Positions 11,471-22,985 of a stretch of 64,000 bases of DNA are shown here, one piece after another (the first letter of the stretch is position 1; each line of letters starts with the position of its first letter). The position numbers and the translations under genes were made by a program. This DNA is from Mytilus edulis. Lineage: Eukaryota; Mollusca; Bivalvia; Mytilida; Mytilidae. Under the pieces are notes generated by a model. It was not told the origin of the DNA and made no database searches. It worked only from the letters and a program-made list of their open reading frames with translations. The DNA lies in the NCBI RefSeq assembly GCF_963676685.1, contig NC_092350.1, positions 66,581,674 through 66,645,673 of the forward strand. The letters are read 5' to 3'.

Positions 11471-13157
11471 GACATTCCTTGATGATATTCTTATTTCCTT
11501 TCTCAATTTTATTTATAACATGTAAGACAAAACAATTAAATATATTACTGGTAACAATATATTCACAATTTAAAATTTGTTATTTGAGAGTATCTTTCAA
11601 ACCTTGATTTATGAGCCGTGATAAAGCCTTTTTGTGCAGATGTGGCGTAAATCAATTATCAATCAATCACTATATCAACGTTTTATGACTTTTAAACACA
11701 AGTAAGTATACTACTGTTGCAGTTATTCATACCACAATATACATGTACATGATATAGAATAGGGAAAGGAAATCGGATCTGTTCAGGGACAACCTGACCT
11801 CAGAAAAAACATCACAAGGCCAACAATGAGTCTTTAATGCAGAAAAACAATCTTGCATCTGCAGGCAGGCTTCAGCTTACCCCTAAACAACAATGTATAC
11901 AATTTCAGCAAAAAAGACCCCACACTTAACTCTGAAACATACAGATAAACCATAAATGAAAAAAAACACTTGTACAGGTTCCTGTCTTCGTACAGGTTCT
12001 ACATTTGACTGGGTTAAACATGTTAAGTGAGAAATTAACCTTCCCCTATACCTCTAGTCAATGTGGTTTAAGTATCTTTATAAAAAATGATTATTCATGC
12101 ATCTGACACATTTACAATGACTAGTGTCCAATCATTTAAGTTAATCTCTAACAGTGCAAAAACAATTATTTAGTACGACCAGATTTTTTAAAAAGTCAAA
12201 TAAAACTTAATAGTCATTAAATAAATATTACTATTTTATAGTTTCTAATTACATTAGAATTGACTGCATTTCTGTTCATTATAGAAAAAGGGGAAATAAT
12301 ACAATCAATCTTTCCGTCTGAACATGAGTTTTTTTTATCAATTATTGTGTTATATTCAAAGTGAATGCAGTTCTATAAATTGCTTCAAAACAAGAATGTA
12401 TGTGTTAGTGCTATTATTATACGTCAATATAATGTTATGTTGTCTGTGTTTTGTTTGAAGATATTTTTGTTCACAGACAATAACTTGTATAAGTGTATGG
12501 ATTTCTATAACATTCAAGCGCAAGGTTCCAGTCCACTATAAAATTGTTCTGATTGATTTTGGGGGGTATTGTAGCAGTTTTGTTATTAGTAGCCCAAAAA
12601 AGGTAAGTTTTTACTAGTTCATAGAAAATAAATTAGTTTTGCAGACAATAACTTTAGTATACGTGTATATATAGATCTACGAAATGAGTGATTTGGGATT
12701 GATTCAGTCGCTTGCCAGTGTAACTGTTTTGTTAATAAGAGCCAAGAGTATAGACATCTATGAACTTATACCACAAACTTCCAGGTGCAAATTTTAGGGG
12801 GTCATGGTCCAAACCATTTAAAAATTACTGTTGGAAAATAACCTAAAAATCTAGGTTTTGTAGTTTATGAACAATAACTGGAGTATAAGTATATTTATAG
12901 CTATTTTATTGTGCTGCAACATATTATACCATAAATAAAGTTGAAGATTTTTTTTATGGGTTATGAACATAATGGTTCAGTTTAAAGGTGTCAAAAATGA
13001 TTCTTTTGTAAAACTTTGTATAAATTGATTGTTTCTTTTTTTAACTTCAATTCAAAGTCTTGAATTCTTGTTTTTTTTATATGCTGATAGGTATTATTTA
13101 TTTTTATAGATTTTGGGTTTGTTGTGAATTGATCCAAGTAAAGGGTCCAGATGTTTT
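11471..13157. other. intergenic, degenerate repeats
   Basis: No gene. Fragments of other families: 11770-12060 carries ACCTGACCTCAGAAAAAACA, GGCCAACAATGAGTCTTTAA and TTAAACATGTTA pieces shared with the repeats near 14.7 kb and 41.2 kb. From about 12470 to 12910 a degenerate tandem repeat has three GACAATAACT..AGTATA.GT..AT units at about 12475, 12642 and 12869. Confidence 0.45.
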
Positions 13158-14420
13158 TGTCGAGCATGCAACTTTTGTTGCAGAAAGCTCGACATAGGGA
13201 TAGTGATCCGGCTGCGTTAGCTAACTTCTTAAAAGGTTTATATTTTAGAAGGTGAAAGACCTGGATGCTTCATACTTTGTATATAGATGCCTCATGTTAC
13301 GAAGTTTCCGTCAGTCACATGTCCAATGTCCTTGACCTCATTTTCATGGTTCAGTGACCACTTGAAAAAAAAAGTTCAAAATTTTTGTAATGTTGAATTC
13401 TCTCTTATTATAAGTAATATGATAACTATATTTGGTATGTGCGTACCTTGCAAGGTCCTCATGCCCGTCAGACAGTTTTCACTTGACCTTGACCTCATTT
13501 CATGGATCAGTGAACAAGGTTAAGTTTTGGTGGTCAAGTCCATATCGCAGATACTATAAGTAATAGGGCTAGTATATTTGGTGTATGGAAGGACTGGAAG
13601 GTGTACATGTCCAACTGGCAGGTGTCATCTGACCGTGACCTCATTTTCATGGTTCAGTGGTTATAGTTAAAGAGGGACGAAAGATACCAAAGGGACAGTC
13701 AAACTCATAAATCTAAAACAAACTGACAACGCCATTGCTAAAAATGAAAAAGACAAACAGAAAAACAATAGTACACATGACACAACATAGAAAACTAAAA
13801 ATAAACAACACGAACCCCACCAAAAACTAGGGGTGATCTCAGGTGCTTAAGTTTTTTGTGTTTTGGTCTGTTCTTCTCATACTTTATGCAATAGGTCTAC
13901 TATATTTGTTGTATGGAATGGTTGTAAGGTGTACATGTCTAGCAGGCAGATGTCATCTGACCTTGACCTCATTTTCATGGTTCAGTGGTTAAAGTTAAGT
14001 TTTTAAGTTTTGGTCTTTTTATCTAATATTATATGCCAAAGGTCAACTATATTTGGTGTATGGAAATATATTATGATCTATATGTCAGTCCCGCATGTTT
14101 TATTTGACCATGACCTCAATTGCACGGTTCATTGCACAGTGTTAAGTTTTTGTGTTTTGGTCTATTTTTCTTAAACTATAAGTAATAGGTCAACTATATT
14201 TGTTGTATGGAAGCTTTGTTAGCTGTACATGTCTGCCTGGCATGGTTCGTCTGACCTTGACCTCATTTTCATGGTTCATTGGTCTTTGTTTAGCTATCTT
14301 GGTTAATGTTAAGTATATGTGACAGTTGTAATCAAGCTTTATACTTAGGACTATAAACATAATATCAATGATAAGTAAAGAAGGGGAGACATTTCAGTGT
14401 GTGCACTCTTGTTTGAATTT
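13158..14420 (+). repeat. long interspersed repeat (GTCGAGC ... TTGACCTCATTTTC), copy 1
   Basis: Begins TTTTTGTCGAGCATGCAACT then TTTGTTGCAGAAAGCTCGAC. The body consists of degenerate units of about 180 bp, each carrying TGACCTTGACCTCATTTTCA then TGGTTCA and a TTTGGTCT..TTTTCT motif, and it ends near AGACATTTCAGTGTGTGCAC. A co-linear copy lies at 33402-34510. The present copy carries a retroelement tail inserted at 13666-13847 that the other lacks. No protein is encoded. Confidence 0.75.
13666..13847 (-). mobile_element. retroelement 3' tail nested in the 13.2-kb repeat
   Basis: AGAGGGACGAAAGATACCAA through GGGGTGATCTCAGGTGCT matches the tail that follows the reverse-transcriptase ORF at 30686-31553. 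Comparison with 33936 (GTTATAGTTAAA directly joined to TTTTTGTGTTTT) shows that this segment is an insertion here. It is a 5'-truncated, tail-only copy. Confidence 0.75.
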
Positions 14421-15564
14421 CTTCAAACATTGGATCAATTGTGTTCTCTGATATGTTGATTCTTATCATGTAATTATATCTAGATTTTGGGCACAGTTTT
14501 CATGTAGGTTCAAATATTGGTCCAAAAATGTTGGGCCCTGTTATCAAATAAGTCCACATTGAGATCTAATGTGTCTTACATGTAAATTAAACTGGGAACT
14601 TAGTTTAACAAGGGAACTTTTGTAAAATACATACAAATGTCTTCTTTGGAATGGAAATGTGACAAAGAGACAACAACCCGACCAAAGAGCAGACAACATC
14701 CGAAGGCCACCAATGGGTCTTCAATGCAGTGATAAGGACCCTCAAAGAGTTTTTGCTAGTGTTGTAAATAGGTAGCAAGCGTAGCGATCTATGCACAAGA
14801 GACATCGGATTCAACATTTTAAATCATATCGGACATGGCTGGTGCAATCGGATTGTATTAATCAAAAAGCTACAAAAACCATTTAACCTCGAAAAGACAT
14901 ACAGTAGTCTTCAAAACACTACATAGAAGACGTAAAACTAAGGCGACCATTTATATATAATGCAAATCATGGCGAAATGCTGGTATAATTGTATTCAAAA
15001 CAATTCTCCACCTGATGATGTGGATTTAATGAACTTTATGTTACTGTAAGGCTTTCAAAGTGAATACAAAGTTCATACATATTTCGTTATGAGATGCCCG
15101 AAGTGAGACTTCTGATTAATGACACGCACAAAAAACAACCCACAAACAAATATGATGGAAAGAAACCAACAATAAAAAGGGATTATCAAGTTCTTTACTT
15201 AAAATAGACACATATAGAATGATTCGGGATTAAACATAATTGTTAGAACGTGGCTACATCTCAGGTTTTGATGAGTCGGTGATAACATTCTTTTTTATTG
15301 ACCGTAAATGTTAAGTTTTCTAAATTTCAAAAGTTACACATTAAAAAATAAGCAACCTTGCGACACAAAGGTTCAAAAAGTCATTTTGGCTTCAACAATA
15401 GATAAGCGCTATACATTAGTTGAGGTATACATAATCAATTAAAGTAATGTTAATCAAAAAAGCAGTAACTTAATAATTTCTAACAGAGAATATATGGCTT
15501 AAATGACTATATTTGAAAATACAGCACTTTCAAATTTTATTATATGTTAACGGACAACAGCTAA
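14421..15564. other. intergenic downstream of the acyl-CoA synthetase ORF
   Basis: No gene. About 14640-14760 is a repeat fragment (GTGACAAAGAGACAACAACC, AGGCCACCAATGGGTCTTCA) shared, inverted, with 26427-26473 and with 19690-19790. The rest shows nothing I can name. On the minus strand an AATAAA at 15536-15541 lies 24 nt after the synthetase stop codon. Confidence 0.4.
15536..15541 (-). terminator. candidate poly(A) signal AATAAA
   Basis: The + strand TTTATT gives AATAAA on the minus strand about 24 nt downstream of the TGA at 15565-15567. Position and orientation fit, though in AT-rich DNA the hexamer alone is weak evidence. Confidence 0.35.
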
Positions 15565-17304
15565 TCAATAAATTCTCCGCCTGGTATTTTTGAAGACATC
15601 ATTAGATATATCAATCAATGGTACGGAGAGTTTTATAGTTGCTTTTCTGTCTGTTTTCCCGGTACCGGTTACTGGTAAATCCTCCAAAAATAAGATGTAT
15701 TTTGGAATGTATGCGTCCTCCAACATCTTTACTTCTTCGTCAATTTTCATAGTATCCCTGGTGAATTTTTGAAGTTCATCTTCGGTGACTTCGGTTCCTT
15801 TCCACGTAAGTACTGACGCACATGGGATATCATTGTCTGTCAGTGGATGTTTGATAGGAAAGACGACTACGTCCTTGACATCTTTATGTTTTTTCATTGC
15901 TACCTCGATAACAAACGGTGCAACCTTAGCACCAGATATTTCCATTACGTCAGAAATCCTTCCAGACACTACTAAGGAATTGTCGGCATTAATGTAAGCA
16001 TAATCGTCAGTTTTATACCAGCCACATGGCATAATAACATTTTTGGTTTTCTCTTCGTTATTAACGTATCCTTGAAATCGGACTGGGGTTCGAATATAAA
16101 CTTCTCCACTGGCTTGTGATTTCACGATCAAACCATTATGGTCAACTACTTTCAAGTCAACTCCTGAAAGTGGCACAACTCCAAGATATTTTTGCGACAA
16201 TATTGATGATGCAGTATATATTTGTCCTGCTCCAAAACCAAGTTCTGTGGCACCATACGCAACAGCTAAACTGTCGAATATCTTACCCAACCCATCAAGA
16301 CATGTCGATGGAACAGGTTGACTTCCAGTCATAACAGAGCGTATTTTTATATGAATGTCTTGTCGATGCAGTATGTGTTGTAACATCGGTGTACCAAAAG
16401 ATGCACAGAAAGGACGCTCTTTCTGCAGTATCTCTATCACATAGTTAGTCCCTGCTGACGCTGATGTAAGTGCAAAGGAATTAGACTGTGTTATACGCGT
16501 TCCACCAGTGACTATTTCCCAATGTGGATATCCACCCATCCAATAAAAAGGCCGACCATTGAAGTAGACTAATTCTGTTTTATCAAATGATTCAGTTTGC
16601 AGTAAGTAATGAATATTGTATCCGTTTAATAAAATGCTGTAGTGACTAAATTCCACCGCCTTTGGAAATCCTGTACTTCCAGATGTTGACAGTATAGCTG
16701 CAGTATCATCTGGGTCAATCTGTGGAAGATGAACATCATTTCCATCATTGTACAGGTCCTGCAATGTGAATCGTTCTACTGCTTCTGTCGGTGGTGAGTG
16801 CAAAACAGCCAATTTTAAATCCGGAATTTCGCATTGAGTTACTTGACCGTTTTGCGGATCAATTGACATGAAATTACGAACGATTTTCAAGTGCCTGTCA
16901 CCTTCTCCTGGATCAAACATTATCATTTTGCAGTTGCCAACCAGTTGCATCATTCTTTTGAGGTCAGAGCCATCTTTCATATGAAATGTTAGATGAAGTG
17001 GTTTTGCCCTTGTCATCTGAATGGCAAATATACAAATCAAAAACTCTGCCGTGTTGTCTCCGCCAACACCAACGACATCCCCTTGTTATATTCCATAACG
17101 AACAAGGCCTTTAGCCAGACGAACAGATTTGTTATATAGCTCACCATACGTTATTGTTTTTTGTAAATTTCCCTTGTTGTATATAATACAGGCTAGTCTG
17201 TTTGGATCCTCGTTCGCCCATTTTTGCAACAGATTTGGGATCGTTGTATATGGCGCTAAGACCGGATCTGTGGAACGTAAGTAACTTTCCATGTTCTTCT
17301 TCAC
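15565..17304 (-). CDS. acyl-CoA synthetase (ACSF2-like), intronless, one in-frame stop
   Basis: A single reading frame of 580 codons runs from ATG (17302-17304) to TGA (15565-15567), broken only by TAA at 17086-17088, so it appears as a 72-codon and a 491-codon ORF in the same frame. Adenylate-forming motifs are all present: P-loop TSGSTGFPKA, YGATELG, GWYKTDD, GRISD followed by GAKV and E, and the C-terminal TGTGKTDR with the catalytic lysine. The N-terminal part (ITYGELYNKSVRLAKGLV) fits the family. Known reaction: fatty acid + ATP + CoA to acyl-CoA + AMP + PPi. Length is near that of ACSF2-type enzymes, but no clear mitochondrial presequence is seen. The TAA replaces a variable residue just after RYGI, where the family often has K, Q or E. 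Being intronless, it may be a retrocopy, or the lineage may lack introns. Allelic null, recent pseudogene or sequence error cannot be separated here. Initiation at the downstream Met would lose the N-terminal region. Confidence 0.85.
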
Positions 17305-18480
17305 TCTTCAAAATATGTATACATTATACGATTTCACTGATGTTGTTTGCCTTATATATCGTAACTGTATAGAAATAGAGCAAATGGTAACTAATTTGTG
17401 TCCAATCACTTCACGACCTTCATATACATTTAAATTCATACTACGTAAAAAAAAACTGTAATAAGAAATATAGGTCATATAACGTTTAACAAGGACATAT
17501 GAATTGAACGACGCTGATATGATCGATTCATGTGACACGAGACATTGGACTAGAAAATAGAGAACAATCATGAAAAAGCAAAGAATAGAGAAAAAATTCC
17601 CAAACTTTATTGGACATATCATGAGACAATGAAAAAAATAGTCATACAAATCTTTTTCTATCGAAAGTTTCATAGTTAGACTTTGTAAAACCAAGAAAAT
17701 GCCTGTACCAAGTTGTTATCCATTCGTTTTATGTGTTTGATCTTTTGAGTTTTGCCATTTGATGAGGAACTTTTAGTTTTGAAATTTCTTCGGAGTTAAG
17801 CATTGTTGTGATTTGATTTTTTTTCAAGATGTAGTGTCTGGAGTTAAACATAGATGAAATACAGTTACCGGTAAAATAAACATTTGAAATTGCAATAGTT
17901 TGGGGTTTACAAAATCATTAACAAAATATAGGTAGTATAAAGAGTAATATCATTTTGCATGTTCTATATATACCAACACTTTTGTTATTGTAAACATCAT
18001 ATTTGTCTCCCTTTTTTTTCTGCTAATTAGATACATTTTCACATGTTTGATATATTTTTTTTATAAAATAGACTTGACACACAATTGTCAATTGAAATAA
18101 AACCAGACATTAATTGATCTTACACCTGTCAATTCAAAGGTGATATCAATCACAATACAATCAAAGAATATATTTCAGGGTCACAGAAATGTATGACTCG
18201 AATAAAACAAACTGTCTTTGTAAAATATTGTTATCTTTGCATTGTGAATACATGTGCAATACTTTTTACGTGGACTAATGAGGACTTTACATACTATGAC
18301 AGTTTATTTTTAATAGAGGTAAGCATATCAATTTAACATCATGAAAGAATGTCCAATGCAATTGTTATTCCTTGAAAAAAATTAAACAATATTTCCTTTT
18401 TTTAACATATTTTATGGTACTCAAATAAACTGCGACTTTTTTTTCCAGAAAATCTCAGTAAAAACAATACAGGACACAAG
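17240..18480. repeat. segmental duplication, copy 1 (5' flank of the synthetase)
   Basis: From GTTGTATATGGCGCTAAGAC inside the synthetase ORF through its upstream region (ATGTGCAATACTTTTTACGT, GAATGTCCAATGCAATTG, CTCAAATAAACTGCGACTTT), this block recurs in the same order and orientation at 20368-21590. Its sequence is non-coding beyond the synthetase start codon. The stretch at 17702-17830 is the GTTTGATGTGTTT repeat family, present in both copies and thus older than the duplication. Confidence 0.85.
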
Positions 18481-18703
18481 AACACGTTCATGAACTAACT
18501 ATTTTGTTTATTTGTAATAGTAGCACTTTAATGAACTGTTTATTGACATGACATTAGTTTCGTTTACACTTTGCTCTACTTATGAAGATAGGGGTGTCAT
18601 TGTTGGAAAACACCCAATAATTTTTGTTTGATGATTTCTAACAATGACACTCATATCTTCTAAAGTAGAGCAAAGTATTAGCGAAACTAATGTCATGATG
18701 AAT
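18463..18703. repeat. inverted-repeat element, right arm truncated
   Basis: GACATTAGTTTCGTTTACAC ... GTGTCATTGTTGGAAA is inverted at ...AACAATGACACTCATATC ... GAAACTAATGTCATG. The left flank AACAATACAGGACACAAGAA ... CTAACTATTTTGTTTATTTG has no right-hand partner here, but its inverse lies at the right end of the related element at 21583-21862. The parent element thus had arms of about 150 bp. Confidence 0.65.
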
Positions 18704-19418
18704 AGTGCGTGTAGACACAGCTTTAAAGAAGACAATAAACTAAAATTATAAAATCCTTTTACATAGACATGTATTAAAAGTAAGATCAGATTAACATATA
18801 TTGAAGGTTATTGTTATATACGTTGGTAGGCGTCCACGAGAAAACATGACGTGGAAATATAGTTTTGTTATTTAGAAAAATACATAAAAAATCAGCATTA
18901 TCATAATTCTTTGGGCAAAATTCTACTTATTGTGAATAAGTGTCATAATAAACATTTATATAATAAGCATTTTGATAAAATCTCATAAATCCATTATGAA
19001 CATACAAACTAACGTAAGAATACACAAACTACCATGAGAACATACAAACTAACGTGGGAACATACAAACTAACATAAGAACATACAAAAATGAAAAAAAG
19101 AGTAAAATTCAAAAGGAGCGAGCCTTTTTGCTTAGGCAATATAAGTGCCTCTTGCAATGCATAAACATGCTCAGTCTACTCTCAGTCAATAAGATCAGTG
19201 GTTGTCCTTGTAAAACTTCACGAGATCCAGTAGATTGCAATATTTGGCTTTAATCACCTGTTTGTTTATTTTTGTGCTTTCATATAAAGACACCTCGACT
19301 GGCCCTTAAAGTCACACTAAACTCCAAAACATATAAATGAAGTAAAATTAAAAATATACAAGACTATCAAAGGCCAGAGGCTCCAAAATCCCAAGCGGTT
19401 CCAGTTCCGATCAGCATA
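18704..19418. other. intergenic with short tandem repeat
   Basis: No gene. At 18998-19092 a 20-bp unit, GAACATACAAACTAACGTAA, repeats four times plus a partial copy with a few changes each. The rest is AT-rich without recognisable content. Confidence 0.6.
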
Positions 19419-20112
19419 TTACTCTACACTAATGTAGACTAGTTTGTGATATCGAAAAACCCTGGTGTAATAAGTTTTCAGTAATACAGAGATTTCTTTC
19501 GTTGAAATCAAATACGTTACACGAGCGAATCGAACAAGTTGAGATATATAAACACCATAAGATGGTGACAAAGGTACGTCACCATCTAAGAATGGATAAT
19601 TAACAATAGGAAATGAAAAATCATCTCTTTTATCATAAATGTTGGTACTACTGAGCTTCCCGTTAAAGATATAGATATCATGATCCTGGAAAGGGTAGTG
19701 GTCATTGTTAAAAGTGAGAATGGAAATGGGGAATGTATCAAAGAGACAACAACCCGACCATAAAACAGAGAACAGCATTATCTTTATCTAAAGTCAGCTC
19801 GGCAGAATACATCCAAGTGTGCATACTGAAGTCGTTTATATTGAAAGCCAATATATCATCTAAACATCTAAAAGAGTTATTAAATTTTTGAATCAGATGT
19901 TGTTTCGATGGGTCTTTGCTTATTTTCGGCATAAATTGTAACTCATAACAATACAGAAGCAGGTCCCCAATAAGCGGTGCACACTTAGTCCCGGCCCGCG
20001 GCATAGCAATTCCGTATAACTTGACGATATACGGAAAATTACGTGTGCGACAAAATTTGTTTGCCACCCGCAAAATAATATTTGTTCTCGAAATAATTAA
20101 ACATTCATCCAA
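19419..20112 (-). pseudogene. reverse-transcriptase pseudogene, interrupted by a repeat
   Basis: Read on the minus strand, the first part (20112 down to about 19790) carries an RT motif B-like AGTKCAPLIGDLLLYCYE and a catalytic-type FRCLDDILAFN (DD retained). The second part (about 19690 down to 19419) carries YDKRDDFSFPIVNYPF and SYGVYISQLVRFAR. Between them a repeat fragment (19690-19790, AATGGGGAATGTATCAAAGA, GACAACAACCCGACCA) breaks the frame. The C-terminal end is out of frame and stops early. It is a relative of the ORF at 30987-31553 but a different subfamily. I recognise these motifs from many bivalve retroelements; whether the family is Penelope-like or another non-LTR lineage I cannot decide. 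Confidence 0.75.
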
Positions 20113-20371
20113 GAAAATTAGATCGAAAATATACCATTTACAATCCTCTAAAACGGGTTGATGTAATATTCGAAGAAAATATATATAGAAAGGGCAGAAA
20201 CAATAGTCATATCACATTCCATATAATATGAACAACAATACTATTTGCTCATATGCATCAGCCACGAGGAAGGACTAAGTGTTTTTCTTTTCTATAATGG
20301 ATGTCATGCTGCTTCTAGCGCATGGTCAATAATCACTAAATATATAGATTTTGATATACATGTGACTACTA

Positions 20372-20428
20372 ATAGTTGTATATGGCGCTAAGACCGGATC
20401 TGTGGATCGTTAGTAACTTTCCATGTTC
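20372..20428 (-). pseudogene. acyl-CoA synthetase 5' fragment
   Basis: On the minus strand this gives MESY, a stop (TAA), then RSTDPVLAPYT, against MESYLRSTDPVLAPYT in the ORF at 17304. The Leu codon TTA has become TAA. Only about 20 codons were duplicated and they are dead; the sequence shows nothing of the rest of the gene. Confidence 0.8.
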
Positions 20429-20469
20429 TTCTTCACTCTCCAAAATGTGTATTCAATATACTAGTTCAC

Positions 20470-20605
20470 TGTTTGTAGATAAAGGCAGATGTGGTGTGAG
20501 TGCCAATGAGACAACTCTCCATCCAAATAACAATTTAAAAAAGTAAACCATTATAGGTTAAAGTACGGCCTTCAACACGGAGCCTTGGCTCACACCGTCT
20601 GTCTT
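20470..20605 (+). repeat. interspersed repeat inserted in duplicated copy 2
   Basis: Begins GGCAGATGTGGTGTGAGTGC and CAATGAGACAACTCTCCATC, and ends GTACGGCCTTCAACACGGAG then CCTTGGCTCACACCG. The corresponding site in copy 1 (17338-17345) lacks it. Related copies start at 61975 and, in a longer form, at 40950; a minus-strand copy is at 28538-28957. Confidence 0.75.
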
Positions 20606-21582
20606 ATATATCTTAACTGCGTATAGCAACAAAGAACACAGTTACTGATATTATGTCCAATCATTCACGACCTTCATAAACATGTTAAATCATACTACTT
20701 AACAAAAACCTGTAATAAGAAATATAGGTCATATAACGTTTACACAAGGACACATTTTTAGTTCCATACTGATATGATCGTTTCATGTTACACGAGAGGG
20801 TATGCATGAGACAGAAAAATAGATCGCAATGATAAATATAACCTAAACTTTATTTTACTTTATTTGACTTTTTATGAGACGAAGAAAAGCCTCACACTCT
20901 TGTTTCTATCAAACATTTTAAATTTAGACTTTGTAAAATCAAGAAAAGGCCTGTATCAAGTCAGTAATTTGACAATTGTTATCCATTCGTTTGATGTGTT
21001 TGAGCTTCTGATTTTACATTTGATGAGGGACTTTCAGTTTTGAATTTTCCTCGGAGTTTTTTTTTGTGATTTTACTTTTTTCAGGATGTATAGTGTCTGG
21101 AGTAAGAATATAGATGAAATACAGTTACAAGTAAATAATTATTTGAAATTGCAACAACTTTTAACCTGTCTGATATATCTTCAATCATATAGACCTGATT
21201 TCAGCTTCAATTGGTAGTTGAAAATAAAACCAGACCTTAATTAGTCTACCACCTGTCAATTCAAAGGTAATATCAATCACAATATTATAAAAAAAATAAT
21301 TATGGGTTAAAGAAATGTACGACTCGAATATAATAAACAGTCTTTGTCAAATATTGATACCTTTGCATTGTGAATACATGTGCAATACTTTTTACGTGGG
21401 CTAATGAGGACTTTACATACTGTAACAGTTTATTTTTTACAAAGGTAAATATATTAATTTAACATCATGAAAGAATGTCCAATGCAATTGCTATTCCTTG
21501 AAACAAATTAAACAATATTTCCTTTTCTTTTATATATGTTATGGTACTCAAATGAACTGCGACTTTTTTCTAGAAGATCTCA

Positions 21583-21862
21583 GTGAAAACACTTTAATGA
21601 AGTGATTATTTTCATGACATTAGTTTCATTTACAATTTGCTCTAAATTAGAAGATTGGGGTGTCATTGTTGGAAAACATCAAGCGAAAGTCATTTTGCTT
21701 GATGTTTTCCAACAACGACACTCATATCTTCTAAAGTAGAACAAAGTGTAAACGAAATTAATGTCGTGAAAATAATCAGTTCATTAAAGTGATTCTATTA
21801 CAAATAAACAAAATAGTTAGTTCAAACACGTATTCTTGTGTCCTGTATTGTTTTTATCTTCC
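21583..21862. repeat. inverted-repeat element, left arm truncated
   Basis: Arms around 21610-21690 and 21700-21775 (GACATTAGTTTC ... GTGTCATTGTTGGAAAACATC / GATGTTTTCCAACAACGACAC ... GAAATTAATGTC) form a hairpin. The right side continues through CAAATAAACAAAATAGTTAG and TTGTGTCCTGTATTGTTTTT, the inverse of the left flank of the element at 18463. The two copies have lost opposite ends. Confidence 0.65.
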
Positions 21863-22985
21863 CGATTTATAAAAAAAAACATCAAATACATGTATTTAGG
21901 GCCAGTTTTAACCCTTCGTTAATCTTCTCGTTTGCTCTAATTAAATTGCTCCGAATCATTTTATTAATTAATCGTGTGTATATCACATGATAGTTCATAA
22001 ACCAGCTATTTTTCAGATATAAATACATATATATTTAAACAAAGGAAAGATGCACTTACACTCAAACCAGCTCTTAAGATCAATGTTATCTCACCTCATT
22101 ATAATCTATAAATAGACTCAGTATTCATCAATCCGTCAACGTAACTAAACATATATATTATTGGATATCACAAAATTATATGCGGATCCAGGGGGACCCC
22201 CTTTCGTTTGAAAAAATGCTTGATGTTATAGGGAATCACTGAGTTCTTGAAATTAGAAATAATTTAAATATAAACTAACAAGAAAGTGGAACAACTGAAC
22301 CGATCTTCAAAAGGTTTTTAAAATATCTCTTTTATGAGTGCTGTTTTAAGATCTGTCTACGATTTCCGGTTACATTCATTTGCAAAGCCAAACACGATAT
22401 GCCTTGATGAACAACGTTAACCGATTGGACAAGTTTTCTTTATCGATTTTTATGTAAAAACAAAATGCAACTGTTTTGCTATATGGTGATTTTCGAAATT
22501 TGTGCTATACATATATATATATATATATATGTAGAAAATTGAAAATAGCAATAACTTTCACCGAGGACTTTACCAGGTCGCTTTTGGACAGTCGTAGTAT
22601 TTGCTGTGTTGTGTTGGATTATTTGTTCCTTTTTCCTCAGATTTCGGCCAGTTCTTTTTCTTCATTTCACGATTTATTTGTGTCAATGTTTTACATATTG
22701 AATGTGATGGTACATTTGGTTTGAAGTTCATAAATGGGTTGAGTTTTTGGCTCCCCCAAATGTATTGATTTGAGCATTCCTGGTCATACGTATGTTGACT
22801 GACAAAGAAATAACTGACAAATAAACTGGTATCGGTATTATTGTTATTCCTTAAATCAACCATTTGAAAAAATAATTATATGATATATACGAGTTAGCCG
22901 TATTAGGAAATAGGAATTCCAATTACACGTAGTACTTAAAGCAATTCAATATAACAATAGTGATGATCAATACAAAATACTTTTA
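21863..22985. other. intergenic, AT-rich
   Basis: No gene. An (AT)n run lies at 22509-22531. The segment 22560-22860 includes a TTATTTGTTCCTTTTTCCTC / CCATTTGAAAA stretch, but no ORF here shows protein-like composition. Confidence 0.4.

Larger units (their letters stand above)
20368..21590. repeat. segmental duplication, copy 2
   Basis: Direct, diverged copy of 17240-18480. It begins abruptly at GTTGTATATGGCGCTAAGAC, the codons for the synthetase N-terminus, and continues through the same upstream landmarks. A 136-bp repeat (about 20470-20605: GCAGATGTGGTGTGAGTGCC ... GGAGCCTTGGCTCACACCGT) is inserted relative to copy 1. Confidence 0.85.

Noticed and set aside
17308-17694. 128-codon minus-strand ORF upstream of the synthetase
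   Set aside because: It lies in the duplicated flank, low-complexity hydrophobic composition, and the second copy (20.45-20.95 kb) does not keep the frame.
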